From: Candidatus Cloacimonadota bacterium
Lineage (GTDB): Bacteria; Cloacimonadota; Cloacimonadia; Cloacimonadales; JAMOQM01
Direction of reading: 5' to 3'
DNA length: 43,661 nucleotides
Assembly: GCA_027064005.1 (NCBI GenBank)
Contig: JAMOQM010000085.1
Location: 1-43,661 of the forward strand
In this document: one piece after another, positions 37,725-43,661 of the stretch
How positions within the stretch are numbered: the first letter of the stretch is position 1
Layout of the letters: every line of letters starts with the position of its first letter
Position numbers and translations under genes: made by a program
The notes under the pieces: generated by a model
The model's input: only the letters and a program-made list of their open reading frames with translations
Database searches by the model: none
What the model was told of the DNA's origin: nothing

Positions 37725-40007
37725 TTAATATTTCCATTCATCCGGAAAAAGTTTTTTATATCTGTAAGTTGAAAATCTTTGGTCGATAAGCAAAATTTTA
37801 CCTTTATCGGTTTCGCTTCGAATAACTCTGCCCATCGCTTGAAAAACCCGACTAATTCCGGGAATTTGATAGGCATATTCAAATCCACGCTTATTTTTTT
37901 CATCATAGTAATTTCTTATTAGATTTCTTTCTTTTGAAATTTGAGGAAGCCCCACACCGACAATAATTGCACCACTAAGTTTTTCACCAATCAAATCAAT
38001 ACCTTCTCCAAAAATACCTCCCATAACTACAAAACCGGCAACATTTCTTTTCTCTTCAAATTGATTTAGAAAATCCTCTTTTTCTTTTTCGGCCATTCCT
38101 GAAGATTGGATTAATATTTCCGTTTCTAAATTCTCCGCATCAATTCTTTCATAAATTTCATTCATAAATTTATAGGAAGGAAAAAATACGAAAAAATTAC
38201 CGGGATTTTTAGACACGAAATTAGCGATCAATTTAGCAATATCGTCATAAAAGAAATCTCGTTGGCGATAAGTTGTAGAAATTTTAGAATTTAAGTGAAT
38301 TTCCAAATTTTTGCGAGGGAAAGGTGAATGCAAAACTAATGCTGAGGTTGAAAAATCGCCCGTCAAAATTTGCTGGAAATATTCCATTGGCAAAAGCGTT
38401 GCGGAAAAAAATATTTTTGATTTAGCTCTGGCAAAAGCAGTTGCAAGCATTATTGATGGGTCCAGACAGAACAATTTTGTATTAAGGTTATTTCGAGGAA
38501 GAAGTTCATTATAGGTTATATATCCGGAATTATATTCTAAAGCTATTTTAAAATAATTTTTTAAGAGAAAATATGTATCAAGTAATTCTTTTCGATAATT
38601 TGTTTGAATGTTTTTGCTCAACCATTTTTCCGACTTATTTAAGAAATTTTTTATTTCGGAAGTTAATTTTTCATCAGGAAGGTCTTCAGTATAAAACTTA
38701 TCTTGAGTTTTGGCAGTCTTTCTTTTTTCAATCAGAATCTTATTTATTTTTTCTAATGATGAAGATATTTTAGGCAAATTTTTCATAAGATTCTTTTTCA
38801 ATTTCAAAATATCTTGTTTTTCAAAACTTGCGGAAAACATTTCTCTCGCCCGATCAGGCAAATTATGAGCTTCATCAATCAAAAAAATGTAATTTTCAGA
38901 AGTATTTTCAAAGAATCTTTTAAGATGAACCCGCGGATCAAAAGCGTAGTTGTAATCACAAATAATGCAATCGCTCCACAAAGCTAAATCCAGAGAAAAT
39001 TCGAAAGGACAGATCTGATGTTTTTTCGCATATTCTTCAATCAACTCTCTGCTAAAACGTTGGTGGTGAAATATATCAGCAATCGCTGTATTTATTTTAT
39101 TATAATATTTGCGAGCATAAACACATTCTTCAGGATCACAATTTACTTCATCTTGAAAACAAATCTTCTCTTTTGCAGTCAGCATTATGCTTTTAAAAAT
39201 CAATCCGTTATTTCTCAAAATTTCCAATGTGTTGTCAGCAACCAAACGACCAACGGTTTTTGCGGTAAGATAAAATATTCGTTGCCCGAAATCCTTTTCT
39301 AAAGCTTTTAAAGCAGGAAAAAGGACGCCAATAGTTTTTCCGATCCCGGTTGGAGCTTGAACAAATAAATCCGATTCTTCCCGAATTGCACGAAAAACAT
39401 ACTTTGATAAATCACGCTGACCTTTTCTAAATCCGCCGAAGGGAAATTTCAAATTACGAATTGTCTCATCTCGAACAAGAAGATAATTATTGATTTTTTC
39501 AGCCCAGACACCATAATTTTTAACCAAGCCATTAATAAAACCTTCCAACTCAATTAATGAAAAAGTGTTATGTATTTCCAATATTTTTTGGGAATCAATT
39601 TGATAATAAGTCAATTGGGTTGAAATTTCAGTTAAATTTCTTTCTTTTGCAACAATATAAGCATAACATTTTAATTGCGAAAGATGCAAAATATCCGGAG
39701 ATTCCTCTAAAATATCCAAATCTTTTGCAGTTGTTTTTATTTCTTCAATCACAGGTTTAGATTCATCATCATCAAAAATTCCGTCAATTCTCCCTTGAAC
39801 CAAAATTTGAAAATTATTAAAAAGAAACGGGTGTTTTACTGTAACTTCCGGTTTGTAAAATCCATTGCGTGATTTTTGAATTTTTTGATGAATCTTAGTC
39901 CCAATAATTGCTCTTGAAGATGAGGAAAAGATTCCGCCCCTTAAATCACCTTTTTTCAGACTATATTCAACAAGATTTTTTACCGAAATGGAGATTATTT
40001 TTTTCAT
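37725..40007 (-). CDS. XPD/DinG-type DNA helicase with N-terminal Cas4/RecB-like nuclease domain (760 aa)
   Basis: Residues ~1-185 look like a PD-(D/E)XK nuclease of the RecB/Cas4 kind: His40, Asp75 (GRIDGIFDD), Glu89-x-Lys91 (IEEIKTT) and the QLKCYAY motif at 111-117. Residues ~190-760 are a superfamily 2 helicase of the Rad3/XPD/DinG class: Walker A APTGIGKT (218-225), FeS cysteines Cys283, Cys290, Cys295 and Cys333, DEAH at 378-381, and C-terminal motifs ending GISRVFQAMGRVIRSETDKG. A 5'-3' helicase joined to a nuclease suggests DNA repair or recombination. There is no Shine-Dalgarno: the ATG comes 9 bases after a terminator stem. Confidence 0.88.
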   Translation of the reverse strand: MKKIISISVKNLVEYSLKKGDLRGGIFSSSSRAIIGTKIHQKIQKSRNGFYKPEVTVKHPFLFNNFQILVQGRIDGIFDDDESKPVIEEIKTTAKDLDILEESPDILHLSQLKCYAYIVAKERNLTEISTQLTYYQIDSQKILEIHNTFSLIELEGFINGLVKNYGVWAEKINNYLLVRDETIRNLKFPFGGFRKGQRDLSKYVFRAIREESDLFVQAPTGIGKTIGVLFPALKALEKDFGQRIFYLTAKTVGRLVADNTLEILRNNGLIFKSIMLTAKEKICFQDEVNCDPEECVYARKYYNKINTAIADIFHHQRFSRELIEEYAKKHQICPFEFSLDLALWSDCIICDYNYAFDPRVHLKRFFENTSENYIFLIDEAHNLPDRAREMFSASFEKQDILKLKKNLMKNLPKISSSLEKINKILIEKRKTAKTQDKFYTEDLPDEKLTSEIKNFLNKSEKWLSKNIQTNYRKELLDTYFLLKNYFKIALEYNSGYITYNELLPRNNLNTKLFCLDPSIMLATAFARAKSKIFFSATLLPMEYFQQILTGDFSTSALVLHSPFPRKNLEIHLNSKISTTYRQRDFFYDDIAKLIANFVSKNPGNFFVFFPSYKFMNEIYERIDAENLETEILIQSSGMAEKEKEDFLNQFEEKRNVAGFVVMGGIFGEGIDLIGEKLSGAIIVGVGLPQISKERNLIRNYYDEKNKRGFEYAYQIPGISRVFQAMGRVIRSETDKGKILLIDQRFSTYRYKKLFPDEWKY

Positions 40008-40040
40008 AAAAAAGAAAGAGACGCTGTTAAAAGCGTCTCT
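40008..40040 (-). terminator. terminator of the M16 peptidase gene, abutting the helicase start
   Basis: Stem AGAGACGC / GCGTCTCT (40017-40024 and 40033-40040), then TTCTTTTTT on the minus strand, immediately followed by the helicase ATG (40005-40007). It should end peptidase transcripts; read-through would place the helicase start just past the stem. Confidence 0.88.
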
Positions 40041-40057
40041 AAATTAATTGGTGATTT

Positions 40058-42964
40058 TTAATTGAAAACATCAATGATATTATCAAAGATATTTTTATTT
40101 TCTTCTATTTTTTCATTAGAACCAACTACTGCGATTTCTGCATTTTCTGAGATTTTTTTAATCATTTCAGAATGTTTTTTAAGTTGTTCAAATGTTGTAT
40201 TTAAGACCTCGCTTTTTTCTTTTTTACGAAATTCTTCAGTAAGTTTTCTCATAAAATTATTAGCAGCGATATTTGCTTTTTGAGAAGGAGAAAGAGGTTG
40301 TTCAAGCGAACTGATCGTTCCAATAATATATTTTCTTAATTCTCTTTCATCCAAATCAATGCTTTCCACAAATTCCGGAATTTTATCATAAACATTAAGT
40401 GTTTCCATCAAATTTGGATCTCTATACGAAAGGTAGCCGATATTTCCATTTCTGGCAATTGAAGAAAATCCACCGTAAGCTCCACCTCTAACCCGAACAT
40501 TTCCAAAAAGATAATCTCGACTTAGAATAGAATTTAAGACTAACAAGCTTCCATCAAAATCATATCCGAGTTTTTTGTAATTATAGCCTTTTGCTACATA
40601 TTGTACTTTTGTAGGGACAATCAAAGCTTCCGATTTATGATTTATGAGAAACGATTTTTTCACAATTTCATATTTTTTATTTGGAAGAGCTTCGACTAAA
40701 TTTTCAATAGCTTTTTCTTGTTTTTCCAATTCTTTTTCATCTGCGGAAAAGCTAACATAAAGATGATTTTTATTAATTAATTTTGCAGAAATGCGGTTAA
40801 GATTTTCCAAAATAAGAGAATATTTTTCCGAGAAATTTTTTAACAAATCCGATACAAAATTGTAATAAGGGATTCCATCAAGATATTCATCAAAAGCTGA
40901 TATTTCAGAAAAATGTGATTTCAAACGTGTGAAAGCAACACTGTGTCCACTTGAAATGTAATGACCTTCCATATTAGTTTTAGCTCTATTTAAAATCTCG
41001 AAAATTCGTTGTTGGTCATCAAAATTAGTTTCAAGAAGGATTTCTTTTATTAAATCTAACATTAGCGGTAATTTTTCATAAACAGCTTTACTGCTTACTT
41101 TTAATTTTGGATAGTATTCTTCAGTTTGTCCGAAAATATCCATGGAGGGAGTTGAAAAATAAATTCCGCCGGTATTGATGTTAATTTTGCGAGAGAGTTT
41201 TTCAAAAGAAGTTTTATTTGTCCCAATGTTGGAATAAATGTCAGCCAAAAGATTATAGTAATGAATTTCTTCTTTATCAAGATGAGAAACATCAAAAAAC
41301 ATTTTGAAATAACCGATATTATTTGTAAATTGCGGATGAGTCAAATAAGTGTAATTATCTTTCTCGTTCACAGACAAAGGCAATTTTTCAACATCCATAT
41401 CGATATCTTCAAGTTGAAGTAAGGGAATAGTTTCCAATTCTTCTTTAGTGTTTGGAGTTGTTTGGAATTCTTTCATATGTTTATAATCTTCAACTAATTC
41501 TTCAATTTCTTTATCGGAAAGAGATGCTTTATAATCTTGAAGTTTTTTATGAAGTTCTGAATTTATTTTTTCAGAAAGACCTTCTTCAGGAATCAGATTT
41601 ACATTCGAGCAATGAGTATTATTGATGAAATATTTTTTGATTAGATTTTCAAAATAACCTTTTTTATAGTTATTCTTGATCGCATTAAGGGGTTTTTCAT
41701 AAGCAAAATAATTTTTTGGGTCAGCATCATAAATCCAAGCATTTTGAGCTTTATAAACATAATACAAACCTTTTGGAAAAGAACCGTAATCTGCTTCTCG
41801 AAGTTCAAATTCTTTTTGATTTAAAGCGGCTTCGATGAGATCTTCATCTATATTTTCAGATAATTTTTCCAAAACATCATTTGTAATTTTTTCAAATTCT
41901 TTATATTTATCAAGATTGGTATTTTTCACAACGATACTTAAATATGGTTGAAACAAACTTCCGTAATACATACTGTAAACGTCTTGTCCCAAATTAGCTT
42001 CCAAAAGAGCTTTTTTAAGGGGAGCTGCCGGATTTCCCATCAAAATATCATCTAAAATTTCCATAGCCAAATTTGTCTCTGCATCGGTTGCAAAACCGGT
42101 AACATAATTTAAAGAAAGATAAGATTTATTGTTTACATCAGAATTTTTAGGAAGAGCGTATTTTTTTTCTAAGTGAAGCATTTCTTCAAAAGGTTTTTGC
42201 TCTTTAATCTGACTGTTTATCTCTATTTGGTCGAAATCAGAAAGATAATTTTCATCAACAAATTTTAAGTGCTTTTCAATATCTCCGTTGCCATAAATAA
42301 AGATTCTGGAATTCATCGGATGGTAATACATTTTGTGGAAGTTCAAGAATTTTTCATTGGTAATTGTCGGGATAAAAGCAGGATCTCCACCTGATTCATT
42401 TGAATAAGCATTTTCCGGATACAAAGATTTTTTGATTGCTGACATCAAAACTTGGTCAGGATTAGAGAAAGCTCCTTTCATTTCATTGTAAACAATACCG
42501 GTAATATTCAAATCATCATCTTTTGTCGGGAGGTCATAACGCCAACCTTCTTGCTTGAGAATTTCCGGATTATCATAAATTTTAGGATATAAAACTGCAT
42601 CCAAATAGACATTCATCAAGTTAATAAAATCTTTATCATTTTGACTTGCAACCGGATACATTGTTCGATCTGCACTCGTAAAAGCATTTAAAAAAGTATT
42701 CATCGATCCTTTCAACAATTCATTAAACGGATCTTTCAAGGGAAAATTTTTTGAACCGCAAAGTACGGAATGCTCCAAAACGTGAGGAAGACCACTGTCA
42801 TCGATTGGAGGGGTTCTAAAAGTAATGGAAAAAACTTTATTCTTATCATTATTGGAAAGATAAATAAGCTCCGCACCACTTTTATTATGTTTAAATCGAT
42901 AATATTCACTATCAATTTCATTGATTTTTGATTTTTCAATCAGAGTATAATTTTTAAAATCCAT
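40058..42964 (-). CDS. M16C-family zinc metallopeptidase, presequence-protease-like (968 aa)
   Basis: Two-lobed insulinase/PreP-type peptidase. The inverted zinc motif HVLEH is at residues 61-65, in DSGLPHVLEHSVLCGSKNFP, and the distal Glu ligand is Glu161 in GIVYNEMKGAFSNPD, 96 residues after His65 as in PreP. The M16C_associated linker (~460-690) and C-terminal inactive lobe (~690-968, with RVRGGAYGGFSSIARNG, a typical RxxxGAYG motif) are present. It has no signal peptide, so it should degrade peptides in the cytosol. GGAGT precedes the ATG. It has its own terminator. Confidence 0.94.
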   Translation of the reverse strand: MDFKNYTLIEKSKINEIDSEYYRFKHNKSGAELIYLSNNDKNKVFSITFRTPPIDDSGLPHVLEHSVLCGSKNFPLKDPFNELLKGSMNTFLNAFTSADRTMYPVASQNDKDFINLMNVYLDAVLYPKIYDNPEILKQEGWRYDLPTKDDDLNITGIVYNEMKGAFSNPDQVLMSAIKKSLYPENAYSNESGGDPAFIPTITNEKFLNFHKMYYHPMNSRIFIYGNGDIEKHLKFVDENYLSDFDQIEINSQIKEQKPFEEMLHLEKKYALPKNSDVNNKSYLSLNYVTGFATDAETNLAMEILDDILMGNPAAPLKKALLEANLGQDVYSMYYGSLFQPYLSIVVKNTNLDKYKEFEKITNDVLEKLSENIDEDLIEAALNQKEFELREADYGSFPKGLYYVYKAQNAWIYDADPKNYFAYEKPLNAIKNNYKKGYFENLIKKYFINNTHCSNVNLIPEEGLSEKINSELHKKLQDYKASLSDKEIEELVEDYKHMKEFQTTPNTKEELETIPLLQLEDIDMDVEKLPLSVNEKDNYTYLTHPQFTNNIGYFKMFFDVSHLDKEEIHYYNLLADIYSNIGTNKTSFEKLSRKININTGGIYFSTPSMDIFGQTEEYYPKLKVSSKAVYEKLPLMLDLIKEILLETNFDDQQRIFEILNRAKTNMEGHYISSGHSVAFTRLKSHFSEISAFDEYLDGIPYYNFVSDLLKNFSEKYSLILENLNRISAKLINKNHLYVSFSADEKELEKQEKAIENLVEALPNKKYEIVKKSFLINHKSEALIVPTKVQYVAKGYNYKKLGYDFDGSLLVLNSILSRDYLFGNVRVRGGAYGGFSSIARNGNIGYLSYRDPNLMETLNVYDKIPEFVESIDLDERELRKYIIGTISSLEQPLSPSQKANIAANNFMRKLTEEFRKKEKSEVLNTTFEQLKKHSEMIKKISENAEIAVVGSNEKIEENKNIFDNIIDVFN

Positions 42965-43345
42965 TTTGACTCCTATTTTTTTTCTAAATATTAATTATTA
43001 AATTTCTCGTAAAGTAAAATTATTTCTGTCTAATATTTGAACAACTTATTTCTAAATTCGTTACTTAAAATATAGCGAAATCAAGATATTTTTTGGATTA
43101 TCACATAAAAAAACGCATAGTTGCGTACTTTATTTTTTCGCTAATAATGGAGTGGTAATTGTCGCACTTGGTTTTTTTGGAAGCGGATCTGTGCGTTACG
43201 GGTATTCTTTCAGAAATCAGTTTTTGTCAACGGTATTCTATTTTTTTGCTACTATCCCCCCGAAATTTCCCAAATAACATAAGCTAACTTACTTATACTA
43301 AAGAAAATATATTGTAAAAAAGCCAAGAAAAAGTTTGTTAAAGAT
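42965..43345. other. intergenic region upstream of the M16 gene and IS4-type transposase
   Basis: AT-rich with no gene. It contains an inverted repeat ACGCA/TGCGT (43113-43126) with a T-run on the minus strand (43106-43112), which looks like a terminator for a leftward transcript that should arrive from the right. The stretch GCTACTATCCCCCCGAAAT (43241-43259) resembles the end of the 146-bp elements. Confidence 0.45.
43113..43126 (-). terminator. weak terminator with no obvious upstream gene
   Basis: A 5-bp stem ACGCA/TGCGT with a TAGT loop is followed on the minus strand by seven U. No leftward gene is visible between it and the right edge, where a rightward transposase begins. Confidence 0.4.
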
Positions 43346-43661
43346 ATGGTTTCAGGAATATTGAAATCCCAAAGCAGTATAGTTAGAAGAATTGCGCAAA
43401 GTCATTCAGAATCAATTTCTTTGGAAAAAGTGTGTGAGCGATTTCGCCGACATTTATCAAAGCCAAATATATCCAAACAACTTTCGGAAAATTTGTTAAT
43501 CGACAACTGTCGCAAGATAAAAAAAGATGACTTGATAATTTTCGACACAAGTGATATTCGTAAAAATTATGCCGAGAAAATGGAAAATCTATCAAGGATA
43601 TATGATGCAGACAAAAAAGAAACAGGTTTAGGTTACAATATTTTAGATGCTGTTTCCGTTG
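43346..43661 (+). CDS. IS4-type transposase, N-terminal part (runs off right edge)
   Basis: An open frame runs from 43283 to the edge with ATG at 43346. Landmarks are KDMVSGILKSQSSIVRRIAQ, ERFRRHLSKPNISKQLSENL and the first catalytic Asp block KKDDLIIFDTSDIRKNYAEK followed by MENLSRIYDADKKETGLGYN. This order, with FDTSDIRKxYAxKMExL, is characteristic of an IS4-family DDE transposase. About 105 codons are inside the window, roughly a quarter of a normal protein, and no frameshift is seen, so the copy may be intact. I could not define its left inverted repeat. Confidence 0.8.
   Translation, partial: MVSGILKSQSSIVRRIAQSHSESISLEKVCERFRRHLSKPNISKQLSENLLIDNCRKIKKDDLIIFDTSDIRKNYAEKMENLSRIYDADKKETGLGYNILDAVSV

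Overview
The window is AT-rich DNA (roughly one third G+C by eye) from an uncultured-looking, didermic anaerobe of the FCB group. A Cloacimonadota/Delongbacteria-like lineage is my best guess. This rests on a type IX secretion C-terminal sorting domain with an NYPNPFNP start, lipoproteins with FCB-style lipoboxes, an acyl-phosphate-linked pair of phosphotransacylases beside one-carbon folate genes, and the pairing of CPA2 antiporters with PII-like and EIIA proteins. The taxonomic call is inference; no 16S or marker tree is available here.

Layout, left to right. Positions 1-5464 are read leftwards: an envelope gene set (TetR regulator, GNAT acyltransferase, radical SAM protein, GtrA-like membrane protein, SRPBCC protein, two small lipoproteins, and a patatin-like phospholipase cut by the window edge). 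Positions 5465-6430 are a scar, with a decayed IS256-type transposase beside the first ~36 codons of a second TetR gene. A large lipoprotein (6462-8768) follows. Positions 8853-17520 form a long leftward housekeeping block: infC-rpmI-rplT-pheS-pheT-coiled-coil-zapA-[6S RNA]-rny-ymdB-folD. It is preceded by a leader with an attenuator hairpin, and infC appears to start at an AUA codon. Positions 18081-19250 hold HAD phosphatase and rnhA, followed by tRNA-Arg(CCU).

Positions 19786-23629 are a leftward operon: two tandem phosphate acyltransferases, a ribose-5-phosphate isomerase B carrying an N-terminal FliG_C-like domain, and glyA. A periplasmic solute-binding protein, a TrmB-type regulator and a type IX-secreted propeller protein follow rightwards (23834-27579), then fhs (leftward). 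GlyA, Fhs and FolD together give the serine/formate entry into C1-folate metabolism, but FolD appears to lack the usual catalytic lysine.

Positions 29843-34292 hold signalling and envelope-stress genes: a frameshifted small gene, an ECF sigma factor, a zf-HC2 anti-sigma factor, two Spy/CpxP-like proteins, then a DUF2089 regulator with a DUF4097/SHOCT-like protein. Positions 34336-37568 are a leftward ion-transport module, EIIA - CPA2 antiporter - PII-like - CPA2 antiporter, in which two nearly duplicate antiporters without RCK domains are encoded with two classical regulatory proteins. It is followed by a Cas4-like-nuclease/XPD-DinG helicase fusion, an M16C peptidase, and the start of an IS4-type transposase cut by the right edge.

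The most noteworthy observations are the FliG_C-RpiB fusion; a ~146-bp dispersed element present twice in opposite orientation with compensatory changes in a stem; the antiporter/PII/EIIA module; the infC leader and non-AUG start; the 6S RNA candidate; and the FolD lysine loss.
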